25,345 bases of DNA from Veillonella sp. (GTDB taxonomy: Bacteria; Bacillota; Negativicutes; Veillonellales; Veillonellaceae). Below, piece after piece: positions 16,230-23,762 of this stretch; within the stretch, counting starts at the first letter, position 1; each line of letters opens with the position of its first letter. The position numbers and the translations under genes were made by a program. Below the pieces are notes generated by a model. It was given only the letters and a program-made list of their open reading frames with translations. It was not told where the DNA came from and searched no databases. The DNA is taken from NCBI RefSeq assembly GCF_015058545.1, contig NZ_SVCB01000021.1:1-25345 (forward strand). Reading direction: 5' to 3'.

Positions 16230-16310
16230 TAGCATAAATTTGTAGCATGCAAGTAACATTCAAGCCATAACGGTTTGATTAATACATATAACATATTGAG
16301 TGTAATAAAT

Positions 16311-16440
16311 TGACATAATAGGTAAGGACCTATCAAACACCGAATATCACAAACGAAATCGCCGTTGATATGCATAGGCGTACAAGCGGTTTTCAGTAGG
16401 ATATTGGTGCAGACAGGTCCTTTTATTATGTCATTTTTTT
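16311..16440 (+). terminator. Large nested hairpin with T7 tail after the flavodoxin gene
   Basis: The outer stem is TGACATAATA (16311-16320) with TATTATGTCA (16424-16433). Inside it, AAGGACCT (16324-16331) pairs with AGGTCCTT (16415-16422). Then CACC and AATATC (16338-16348, one bulged G) pair with GATATT-GGTG (16400-16409). The apex (16349-16399) can form a further CGCC/GGCG stem. Seven T follow directly at 16434-16440. It probably ends the hut/hmu operon, but is far larger than a simple terminator; a structured leader, small RNA or MITE-like element are alternatives. Confidence 0.6.
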
Positions 16441-16461
16441 ATACATAGTTTTTTTCAAAAA

Positions 16462-16479
16462 GTATAGAAAGTTCTATAC
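16462..16479. promoter_or_regulatory. Operator-like inverted repeat upstream of first receptor
   Basis: GTATAGAA (16462-16469) and TTCTATAC (16472-16479) form a perfect 8-bp inverted repeat with a 2-nt centre. It lies in an AT-rich stretch right after the T7 terminator, where the receptor promoter should be; no clean -35/-10 pair was found. A regulator site is plausible. Confidence 0.35.
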
Positions 16480-16742
16480 CGCTATATAGGGAGAGATTAA
16501 TTAACGGGAACTGCGTAAAAACCGTCTAACCGCAAAGTAAGTGTGAAGGTGCAAGCGGTTTGGCTGTAAGGTTTGAGGGCAATTCAAATATGGAGGTGGT
16601 CGGTAGTTCAAAGTTAACAGAGACAGAGTTGTGTGATAGTTGGTGTTGTAAGTCGGGAGATTTCTATCACTGCAAATTACTTATGGAGCTTAGTGTTTTG
16701 GGACTTTTTAAAAGCACATAAATAATTTAGGGGAGATTTGAA
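16480..16742 (+). other. Long structured leader of the first receptor gene
   Basis: This part of the 513-nt gap has no recognised riboswitch; B12-box and T-box motifs were looked for and not seen. GTCTAACCGC (16524-16533) pairs with GCGGTTTGGC (16555-16564) in nine of ten positions, and GTGATAG (16633-16639) pairs with CTATCAC (16664-16670). These folds fit a leader of about 250 nt. The receptor's own site, GGGGAG, is at 16730-16735. Confidence 0.35.
16590..16721 (+). CDS. Possible 43-residue small ORF in the receptor leader
   Basis: An open frame from ATG 16590 to TAA 16719-16721 encodes 43 residues, beginning MEVVGSSKL and containing a Cys-rich stretch, DSWCCKSGDFYHC. A GAGGG lies 10 nt before the ATG. 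The frame ends 21 nt before the receptor start, so it could act as a leader peptide. Nothing resembles a known family, and short frames of this size arise by chance. Treat it as a candidate only. Confidence 0.2.
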   Translation: MEVVGSSKLTETELCDSWCCKSGDFYHCKLLMELSVLGLFKST

Positions 16743-18674
16743 ATGAACGGAATAGCTAAAAAACGTGTTATATTGACAGCTTTGGTTGTGTCGGCTTTGG
16801 CGGCCCCGGTGTGGGCGGCGGATACGGCGAGCGATACGGATTCGGAGTCAACCGTAAAACATATCGACACGGTCGTTGTTACGGCGGCGAAGACGCAGGA
16901 AACGATCAAAGCGGCACCGCAGGCGGTTGAAGTCATCACGGCAGAAGACATGAAGAAATTGGGCGCCGATAATTTAGTGACCGGTTTACAGCTGGCCGAT
17001 AACTTGAACTTATCGGCCGGCACTCAAAGCGGTACGGGCAATCAGGTTATGCTCCGCGGCATGGATTCCCGTTATACGTTGATTTTGGTAGACGGACGCC
17101 GCATGACCGGTGAAGACACGGCGCAATCGGCTAATATTTATGTATTGAGCCGCATCAACCTCAGCAATGTGGAACGCGTTGAAATTGTCCGCGGTGCAGC
17201 CAGTGCCCTTTACGGCTCCGATGCCATGGGTGGTGTTATCAATATTATCACTAAAAAGGGCGGTGAAGCAAGCGGTTCGGTAGGCATCAGTACGGGCAAT
17301 CGTGAAATTACCAACTGGTACAGCTACACCAGCGGTAAACAGGGCCGTTGGAATGTGGCGGCGGATGCACGTTTTACCAAAGTCAGAGAAATCAATGTAG
17401 CATCGAGTTCTTCGACGGCATCCAATCCGATTTACAATCAGCCGAGCCTTTACGGCAATAAACAGTTCTACAATGTGAGCGCTACTTATGACTTTGAAAA
17501 CGCCAACAAGAATGAACTTCGTTTTGACACTAGCTATTGGACGTCTAAGATGCAAACATCAAGTAACAACAAATCGTCTATCGCTCGCTACAATCAGGAT
17601 GGTTACGATTTGAGCATGACCTATTCGGGCAAAACCGAGAAGAACGAATACCAGATTCGAACCTATTATGATCGTTTGAACCGTGAGTATCGTCCGGCTT
17701 CGTCCTCGCTCAATGAAGACGGCAAGTACTATAACTTCGTGGTGGAAGCGCATGACTCCATGTATGTGAACGATGCACACACCCTCACGTTCGGTACTGA
17801 GTATCGTAAAAACGCCTATGCGGGCACTCGTTTGGAGGACAAGGCTAAGCATGAAGTTGATTCCGTAGCTGCTTTTGTGGAAGACACTTGGCAGGTTAAT
17901 GATAAGTGGATTTTACAACCGGCCGTTCGCTATGAATATAACGAACAGTTCGGCTCCAATGTATCACCAAAATTGGGGACAACCTATAACTTCTCCAAAA
18001 ACTTCCGCTTCAAAGCAAATTATGGTTTAGGTTATCGGGCACCAAGCATTTCCGACTTGTACATGAACTTCAGTCATACAGTAGGTACGTTCTCGTATCG
18101 CATCTTGGGCAATGAAGATTTAAAACCGGAAAAATCCAAGAACTTTGACATTTCTTTAGAAGGGGAACGGGGCAAAATGTTTGCCAAAGTATCCTACTAT
18201 GATAATCGCATCAAGAACTTGATTGATTCCACCATGGTTGGTTACATCAGCGGTTTCCTGACTTATAAATATGTCAATGTGGACCAAGCCCGCATTAAAG
18301 GCGTGGAAACTACCTGGGGCTACAATTTTAACGATCGTTTGACCTTTAAATTGAGCCACAATTACATTCACGCCACCGATGAAAGCGACGGCAGCCGCTT
18401 GGCCAACCGTCCTAAATCCATCAGCACGGCGCAGTTGTCGTACGATAATAAAGAAGTTAACGGCTATAATATTACCCTCTGGGATTCATTTACAGAAGAT
18501 TATTATTTTAACAGCAAATATTATAGCTTTAATACGCTTAACGTATCGGCTACGAAACGGATTAACAAAAACTTCTCCGTATTTGCCGCCGTTGAAAATA
18601 TCTTGAATAAAGAGATTAATGATTTGTACTTATTCGGCCGCGTATGGCGTGTAGGTGCGGAAATGAAATTCTAG
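16743..18674 (+). CDS. TonB-dependent outer-membrane receptor (heme-type), copy 1
   Basis: The 643-residue protein has a signal peptide (about 1-25, ending PVWAA), a TonB box (DTVVVTA), a plug domain (~45-170; GADNLVTGL, MLRGMD, VERVEIVRGAASALYGSDAMGGVINI), and a 22-strand-type barrel ending in aromatic Phe. The barrel contains a FRAP-like YRAP (431-434) and an NPNL-like GNEDLKPE (456-463), with a single His at 445 between them. Heme receptors such as HemR keep a heme-binding His between these boxes. It imports its ligand using TonB. The plug is very similar to that of the receptor at 19100, so they are paralogues. It is separated from the hut/hmu genes by a terminator, so it is a separate unit. 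Confidence 0.9.
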   Translation: MNGIAKKRVILTALVVSALAAPVWAADTASDTDSESTVKHIDTVVVTAAKTQETIKAAPQAVEVITAEDMKKLGADNLVTGLQLADNLNLSAGTQSGTGNQVMLRGMDSRYTLILVDGRRMTGEDTAQSANIYVLSRINLSNVERVEIVRGAASALYGSDAMGGVINIITKKGGEASGSVGISTGNREITNWYSYTSGKQGRWNVAADARFTKVREINVASSSSTASNPIYNQPSLYGNKQFYNVSATYDFENANKNELRFDTSYWTSKMQTSSNNKSSIARYNQDGYDLSMTYSGKTEKNEYQIRTYYDRLNREYRPASSSLNEDGKYYNFVVEAHDSMYVNDAHTLTFGTEYRKNAYAGTRLEDKAKHEVDSVAAFVEDTWQVNDKWILQPAVRYEYNEQFGSNVSPKLGTTYNFSKNFRFKANYGLGYRAPSISDLYMNFSHTVGTFSYRILGNEDLKPEKSKNFDISLEGERGKMFAKVSYYDNRIKNLIDSTMVGYISGFLTYKYVNVDQARIKGVETTWGYNFNDRLTFKLSHNYIHATDESDGSRLANRPKSISTAQLSYDNKEVNGYNITLWDSFTEDYYFNSKYYSFNTLNVSATKRINKNFSVFAAVENILNKEINDLYLFGRVWRVGAEMKF

Positions 18675-18731
18675 TACCTCATAAGGTTACTGATAGTTGT
18701 TTATAACAGCCAAGATGTTTAGGCTGATACT

Positions 18732-18747
18732 ACTTCCGAGTGGAAGT
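18732..18747 (+). repeat. Small hairpin after the first receptor gene
   Basis: ACTTCC (18732-18737) and GGAAGT (18742-18747) form a 6-bp stem with loop GAGT. It lies just upstream of the terminator and may protect the transcript end. Function is unknown. Confidence 0.3.
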
Positions 18748-18757
18748 TATGATAGAT

Positions 18758-18826
18758 TCCGTTGCACAGATAGGACTGAGTAGTCTCGGTAGAACGAAGT
18801 TCCTTATCTGTGCTGCGGATTTTTTT
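18758..18826 (+). terminator. Intrinsic terminator of the first receptor gene
   Basis: TCCG (18758-18761) and GCACAGATA (18764-18772) pair with TATCTGTGC (18805-18813) and CGGA (18816-18819) across a two-by-two internal loop; inner GACT/AGTC pairing is also possible. Seven T follow (18820-18826). A weaker AAGAAGC/GCTTTTT hairpin at 18841-18871 may be a backup. Confidence 0.85.
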
Positions 18827-19099
18827 AGAACCTTTAGATGAAGAAGCGGTGATTGTGTTTGGCTGCTTTTTTATAAGATTAGGTGTTGTTTTTATAAAGT
18901 CAGAGTCCATAAAGGTTTTGGCTTACGGGGAGCAGTGCATTTGTGGAAATCAGATGTAATCGGGGAATTTATGTGCTTTGCGGAATAATTCCGTTTTAAT
19001 ATGTCGTGTGCTTTTTAATTTATATAATTGTTAGTCTTGTAATTATTGTGTTGTTTTTGATTTGTGTTTTTATTGTGTGTTGTTTAGAGGTGTTTAGAG
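18827..19099 (+). promoter_or_regulatory. Upstream region and U/G-rich leader of the second receptor gene
   Basis: This is the rest of the 425-nt gap between the receptors. AACCTTTA (18829-18836) and TAAAGGTT (18910-18917) are a distant inverted repeat. CGGAAT-A-ATTCCG (18981-18993) is a perfect 13-nt palindrome that could be an operator. TATAAT at 19023-19028 is a good -10 without a clear -35. From about 19010 to 19099 the plus strand is almost free of C and rich in T and G. AGAGG at 19086-19090 is the ribosome site. Confidence 0.35.
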
Positions 19100-21172
19100 A
19101 TGAAAAGAGTAAAATCCAAAGAACTTGTGTTGCGTGCTATGACCTTAGCTGTGTTATTGGCACCGGTATATGGTGTTCAAGCCGCTGATTTAGAAACGGA
19201 TTTGGTAGTCGTTACGGCGTCCAAAACAGCGGAAACCGTGAAAGCAGCACCGCAGGCGGTAGAAGTAGTTACGGCTGAAGATATGAAACGCATGGGTGCT
19301 ACCGATTTGGTATCCGCCTTGCAGTTGGCAGATAATGTGAGTCTTGCCGAATCGGCTATGACGGGGAATCAGGTAATGCTCCGCGGTATGGATACAAAAC
19401 ATACCCTCATTTTGATGGACGGCAAGCGTATTGCCGGTGAAGATACGGACAGTACGGCTAATGTGTATACCTTGGGCCGCATGAGCCTTGATACGGTGGA
19501 ACGAGTGGAAATCGTACGCGGTGCGACGAGCTCCCTATACGGTTCAGATGCTATGGGCGGTGTTATTAACATCATTACGAAGATTCCTGATAAAGAAGGC
19601 GTAACAGTCGGTGTTAATACGGGGACAAGACAACAGAACAATTATTATCGCTATGATTCCGGCAAGCAGGGCCGTTGGAATTTGACAACGGGCGCTCAGT
19701 TTACCAAAGTGCGTCCTCAGAATATTTTGACCGTAACGGAAGCGTCTGCCACTAAGGTGGGTAGTGAAGGCTACAACCGCTATATGTTTGGCAATCGTCA
19801 GAATTTTGACATTAGTGCTACCTATGATTTTGAAAACGCCAACAAGAATAAACTTCGTTTGGATGCGAATTATTTTAAAGAAAAACTTCGGACCGAGCTG
19901 GCCGATGTGCAGGGTATCAGTCGTGGCATGACCTATGACCAGCAAAAAGACAAGGTGGAGCATTACAACAATACGGGCTACGGTTTGAGTGCTACCTATA
20001 CCGGGGCGACCGCTAAAAACGAATACCAAGTGCGCACGTACTATAATCAGCTTAAAAAAGATTATGATATGAGCAATAATGTGGACTTTTCTTTCTTGGG
20101 CCGCTTCAGCAAAGTGGCACAGACCATGATGGAGCGCATGTATCCGAGCTCCGACTATGACCGCGCGAAATACTATACATGGGTAACGGATGCGCAGAAC
20201 ACCATGTTCCTCAATGATCAACATACGTTGACCTTCGGCGGTGAATATCGCAAGGTGTACTATGCGGGTACCCGTTTGGGCGGTCAAGCAGATTCCAATG
20301 GTGTGAAAACCCAGGAAGCCCACACAGTTAACTCCTACTCCGGTTTTGTAGAAGATACTTGGCAGGTAACGGATAAACTTATGCTCCAGCCATCGGTTCG
20401 TTATGAGCATAACAGCTCCTTCGGTTCCAATGTGTCACCGCATATCGGTTTAAATTACAGCATTAAGGATAACCTTCGTTTCAAAGCCAACTACGGTAAG
20501 GGTTATAAAGTGCCGACCGTGTCCGAACTCTACATGGATATGTGGCACAGTCCGGGACCAATCATGGTAAATGTAGTGGGGAACCCGGATTTGCAACCGG
20601 AAAAATCCACCAACTTTGACTTCTCCTTGGAAGGCGAACGCGGTAACTCCTTCGGCAAAATCACGTACTACAATAATAAGGTATCCAACTTAATCAACTA
20701 CAATCATTGGCGTGATGCGGCTACCGGTGTGTACCATGCACAGTATGTAAACGTAAATAAAGCACAGATTAACGGCGTAGAATTAACGGTAGGTCATAAA
20801 TTGAGCGACCGCTTGACCTTAAAAGGCACTTACAACTATATCGATGCGAAGGATAAAACGACGGATACCCGTTTGTTGAACCGCGCCAAATCGATTACGA
20901 CGGTACAACTCGTATACGATGATCACAAGAAGACCGGCTACAATGCAGTCCTTTGGAACAGCTTCACTCATGACTATGCGTACAATGCGAGCGGCCGCAG
21001 CAGCACCAGTTATGACCTCTATTCCTTCAATACATTGAATGCAGCGGTAACGCGTAACTTTAATGAAAACTTCTCGGCCTTCGTAGCGGTAAACAACATC
21101 CTCGATAAAGATGTGGAAGATCTCAACATGTACGGCCGCGTATGGCGCGTAGGGGCTGAAATTAAGTTCTAA
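19100..21172 (+). CDS. TonB-dependent outer-membrane receptor (heme-type), copy 2
   Basis: The 690-residue receptor has a signal peptide (1-~28, ending VQAA), a TonB box (DLVVVTA), a plug closely matching the first receptor (KAAPQAVEVVTAEDMKRMGATDL, then LYGSDAMGGVINIIT) and a longer barrel ending AEIKF. It keeps YKVP (469-472), His483 and GNPDLQPE (494-501), the heme-receptor arrangement seen in copy 1, although FRAP is degenerate. Barrel loops differ and are longer, for example around residues 330-355, so ligand preference may differ. It arose by duplication. The first receptor's terminator and its own leader indicate separate transcription. Heme specificity is inferred. Confidence 0.9.
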   Translation: MKRVKSKELVLRAMTLAVLLAPVYGVQAADLETDLVVVTASKTAETVKAAPQAVEVVTAEDMKRMGATDLVSALQLADNVSLAESAMTGNQVMLRGMDTKHTLILMDGKRIAGEDTDSTANVYTLGRMSLDTVERVEIVRGATSSLYGSDAMGGVINIITKIPDKEGVTVGVNTGTRQQNNYYRYDSGKQGRWNLTTGAQFTKVRPQNILTVTEASATKVGSEGYNRYMFGNRQNFDISATYDFENANKNKLRLDANYFKEKLRTELADVQGISRGMTYDQQKDKVEHYNNTGYGLSATYTGATAKNEYQVRTYYNQLKKDYDMSNNVDFSFLGRFSKVAQTMMERMYPSSDYDRAKYYTWVTDAQNTMFLNDQHTLTFGGEYRKVYYAGTRLGGQADSNGVKTQEAHTVNSYSGFVEDTWQVTDKLMLQPSVRYEHNSSFGSNVSPHIGLNYSIKDNLRFKANYGKGYKVPTVSELYMDMWHSPGPIMVNVVGNPDLQPEKSTNFDFSLEGERGNSFGKITYYNNKVSNLINYNHWRDAATGVYHAQYVNVNKAQINGVELTVGHKLSDRLTLKGTYNYIDAKDKTTDTRLLNRAKSITTVQLVYDDHKKTGYNAVLWNSFTHDYAYNASGRSSTSYDLYSFNTLNAAVTRNFNENFSAFVAVNNILDKDVEDLNMYGRVWRVGAEIKF

Positions 21173-21301
21173 GCGTTCGTCAACTGACAAAGCTTAGCGA
21201 AAATTAAGCTATGATGGTAGGAAAATTTTAGGAGCCACAGCTATACGTTCAACCTCTAAGGCATATGATTTTTTGACAAACTTAACTTCATAATACTAAC
21301 C
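21173..21301 (+). other. Gap between second receptor and pyr promoter
   Basis: This is the first part of the 366-nt gap. AGCTTA and TAAGCT around 21191-21214 form a weak stem without a T-run, so no clear terminator was found for the receptor. A TTGACA at 21273-21278 has only a poorly spaced -10. Nothing coding is seen. Confidence 0.3.
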
Positions 21302-21330
21302 TTGACAGGCTAACTTGAGACAGGTAAAAT
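21302..21330 (+). promoter_or_regulatory. Promoter of the pyr operon
   Basis: TTGACA (21302-21307), a 17-nt spacer and TAAAAT (21325-21330) are close to the sigma-70 consensus. Transcription from near 21337 would include the whole PyrR attenuator before pyrB. Confidence 0.75.
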
Positions 21331-21386
21331 ATAAAAAGAAGAAACAGAAGGACGGTACGAGAGACTGTTCGTTTCACGACAATTTA

Positions 21387-21502
21387 CCTTTTAAGTTAGT
21401 CCTGTGAGGCTAGTAAAGGATATGGTAGGCACCTGTATATTGCTATAGGTGTATCACTAAGTCTGCTATAGACCTTTTGCCACAGGCAAGAGGTCTTTTT
21501 TT
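21387..21502 (+). promoter_or_regulatory. PyrR-binding attenuator of the pyr operon
   Basis: AGTCCTGTGAGGCT (21398-21411) matches the PyrR-binding loop consensus ARUCCNGNGAGGYU at every position. CCTTT (21387-21391) with AAAGG (21415-21419) closes the anti-antiterminator stem. The terminator is AGACCTTTTGCC (21470-21481) with GGCAAGAGGTCT (21485-21496), one G-T pair, then T to 21502. AAAGG can alternatively pair with CCTTT in the terminator arm (21473-21477), giving the antiterminator. With UMP/UTP high, PyrR binding favours termination. The pyrR gene is not in this window. Confidence 0.9.
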
Positions 21503-21538
21503 GTTATAAACCGGGAATCTCAGTTAAGGAGGCTGACA

Positions 21539-22489
21539 ATGGGAGAAGTAAGTTTGAAAGGCAAGCATTTGCTGGGTTTACAGCATGCTACAAAGGAAGA
21601 AATTGAACTTATATTACGCGTAGCCAAGAAAATGAAGAAAATCGTCTTATCGGATGATAAGAAGTATCCTTTGTTAAAAGGCAAATCCATCATCAACTTA
21701 TTCATGGAAAACAGTACGCGCACGCGCAGTTCCTTCGAATTGGCCGGGAAATATTTGGGCGCCGACGTTATTAACATCACGAAGAGCGGTAGCTCCATGG
21801 CTAAAGGTGAAAGTTTCCGCGATACTTTGCTTACCGTATCATATATGGGTACCGATGCCATCGTAATGCGTCACAGTGCGGAAGGGTCCCCGTTATACGC
21901 CACTAAAGTGGTTGATCCGATTATCATCAACGCCGGTGACGGAGCTCACGAACATCCTACCCAGGCTTTACTCGATATGTACTCCATTATCGAACGCAAA
22001 GGCACTTTGGAAGGTAAAAAAATCGTTATTGCCGGCGATATCATGCACAGCCGTGTAGCGCGCAGCGATATTTACGGTTTTACCAAAATGGGCGCCGATG
22101 TTCACTTGGTTGGTCCGCGTACTTTACTGTATCCGGAACTTGCCAAAATGGGCGTAACCATTCACCACGATGTGCGTGAAGCGGTGAAAGACGCCGACGT
22201 AATCAACGTATTACGCATTCAGTTAGAACGTATTAACTCTGCTTTATATCCGACGAATCGTGAATATGCACGCATCTTCGGTATCAATAAAAATGTGTTG
22301 GCCTTGGCCAAAGACGATGTGATGGTTATGCATCCGGGTCCTATGAATCGTGGCCTTGAAATTGCTCACGATGTGGCTTACAGCGATGAATCGGCCATTC
22401 AGGAACAGGTACGCAACGGCGTAGCGGTACGTATGGCTGTATTATACTTGACGATTGTAGGAGGTGACGGCAGTGAACTTGCTGATTAA
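21539..22489 (+). CDS. pyrB: Aspartate carbamoyltransferase catalytic subunit
   Basis: The 316-residue enzyme joins carbamoyl phosphate and aspartate to N-carbamoyl-aspartate, the committed step of pyrimidine synthesis. The carbamoyl-phosphate motif STRTR is at 59-63, GSSMAKGES follows, HPTQALLD begins at His139, and HPGPMNRGLEI is near the C-terminus. Length is typical. ATG 21539 follows AAGGAGG (21526-21532). No pyrI regulatory chain follows, so control is probably at the RNA level by PyrR. Its 3' end overlaps pyrC by 17 nt. Confidence 0.97.
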   Translation: MGEVSLKGKHLLGLQHATKEEIELILRVAKKMKKIVLSDDKKYPLLKGKSIINLFMENSTRTRSSFELAGKYLGADVINITKSGSSMAKGESFRDTLLTVSYMGTDAIVMRHSAEGSPLYATKVVDPIIINAGDGAHEHPTQALLDMYSIIERKGTLEGKKIVIAGDIMHSRVARSDIYGFTKMGADVHLVGPRTLLYPELAKMGVTIHHDVREAVKDADVINVLRIQLERINSALYPTNREYARIFGINKNVLALAKDDVMVMHPGPMNRGLEIAHDVAYSDESAIQEQVRNGVAVRMAVLYLTIVGGDGSELAD

Positions 22490-23762
22490 GGGTGGAACCA
22501 TTGTAAATCCGAAAAAACAACAACATGAAGTAGCCGATATTTTGGTGAAAGACGGCAAGATTGCCGAAATCGGTCAGAATTTAAGCGCTGACGGCGCCGA
22601 AGTATATGATGCAACCGGCCTTATCGTAACACCGGGCCTTATCGACATGCATACCCATTTGCGTGAACCGGGTCAGGAAGCGAAAGAAGACTTCCACAGC
22701 GGGACTCAGGCAGCGGCTGCCGGCGGCTTTACCCGAATCGCCACCATGGCTAACACCAAACCGGTCGTAGACAATGCGGCGTTGGTGCGCGGTTTGCAAA
22801 AACAGGCTGAATTAACCGGCCTTGTAAAAGTGGAATTCATCGGGGCCGTAAGTAAAAACCTTGAAGGTAAAGAACTTGCCGAAATGGGCGACATGGCGGA
22901 AGCCGGTGTTGTAGGCTTCTCCGATGACGGTCACTATGTGGAAAGCGCCGCTTTCATGCGCCGCGCTTTGGAATACTCCAGCATGTTCAACAAACCGGTT
23001 ATCGACCATGCCGAAGAAGTGAGCCTCACTCATGAAGGTCATATGCATGAAGGTTTCGTAGCTTATGAAATGGGCGTTAAAGGTCGTCCGGCCGTAGCGG
23101 AAGATATGGCCGTGGCTCGCGACTTGCTCCTTGCTCAGATGACCGGCGGTCACATCCACATCGCTCACGTAAGCAGTAAAGACACGGTAGACCAAATCCG
23201 TGCGGCTAAAGCGAAGGGCATTAAGGTAACTTGTGAAGTAACGGCGCAGCATTTATCCTTCACCGATGAATACTTGCGTGAATATAATCCGGCTTTCAAA
23301 ATGGCACCGCCGATTCGTTCCGAAGACCATCGTCAGGCTCTTTTAGCAGGCGTTAAAGACGGCACCATCGATGCCATTATTACCGACCATGCACCGCATG
23401 CGGAAGAAGAAAAAGACGTGGAATTCTGCTGTGCACCGAACGGCTTCAGCGGCCTTGAAACATCTTTGGCAGCCGTTTTGACACATACTTATAAAACCGG
23501 CATTTTGACTTTGGATGAAATCGTAAATCTCATGAGCGTTCGTCCGGCCGAAATCATGGGCGTTGATGCGGGCGTTTTAGAAGTGGGCAAAACCGCCGAT
23601 ATCACTGTTTTCAGCACCGACGAAGAGTGGACGGTAGACCGCAATTTATTCTATACTAAAGGTAAGACAAGTCCGTTTGACGGCATGACCTTAACGGGCA
23701 AAGCCAAATTGACGGTTGTAGATGGTAATATTGTGATGAAAGAGGGAGTTGTGACTCAGTGA
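22473..23762 (+). CDS. pyrC: Dihydroorotase
   Basis: The 429-residue cytosolic amidohydrolase cyclises carbamoyl-aspartate to dihydroorotate. Metal ligands are visible: DMHTHLREPG (His60, His62), HAEE, GHIHIAHVSS and ITDHAPH (Asp305). The length and motifs fit the Gram-positive class I type. The chosen start is GTG 22473, 7 nt after AGGAGGT (22459-22465); GTG 22464 overlaps that site. The start lies inside the end of pyrB and the stop overlaps carA by GTGA, so the three are translationally coupled. Confidence 0.96.
   Translation: MNLLIKGGTIVNPKKQQHEVADILVKDGKIAEIGQNLSADGAEVYDATGLIVTPGLIDMHTHLREPGQEAKEDFHSGTQAAAAGGFTRIATMANTKPVVDNAALVRGLQKQAELTGLVKVEFIGAVSKNLEGKELAEMGDMAEAGVVGFSDDGHYVESAAFMRRALEYSSMFNKPVIDHAEEVSLTHEGHMHEGFVAYEMGVKGRPAVAEDMAVARDLLLAQMTGGHIHIAHVSSKDTVDQIRAAKAKGIKVTCEVTAQHLSFTDEYLREYNPAFKMAPPIRSEDHRQALLAGVKDGTIDAIITDHAPHAEEEKDVEFCCAPNGFSGLETSLAAVLTHTYKTGILTLDEIVNLMSVRPAEIMGVDAGVLEVGKTADITVFSTDEEWTVDRNLFYTKGKTSPFDGMTLTGKAKLTVVDGNIVMKEGVVTQ

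Noticed and set aside
16480..16742. Possible cobalamin or T-box riboswitch before the first receptor
   Set aside because: Neither the B12-box nor the T-box TGGNACCGCG core was seen; only generic hairpins are present.
17010..17555. 181-codon minus-strand frame inside the first receptor gene
   Set aside because: Antisense shadow of the plug-barrel coding sequence with no recognisable domain.
18719..18910. 63-codon minus-strand frame between the receptors
   Set aside because: It lies across a strong terminator and has Ser/Thr/Lys-rich low-complexity content without start signals.
19006..19188. 60-codon frame with a hydrophobic N-terminus overlapping the second receptor start
   Set aside because: The hydrophobic residues come from the T-rich leader; it has a GTG start without a ribosome site and runs into the receptor gene in another frame.
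19544..20410. Long open frame (288 codons) on the minus strand inside the second receptor gene
   Set aside because: It is fully antisense to a well-supported receptor, has no family motif or ribosome site, and reflects codon usage of the real gene.
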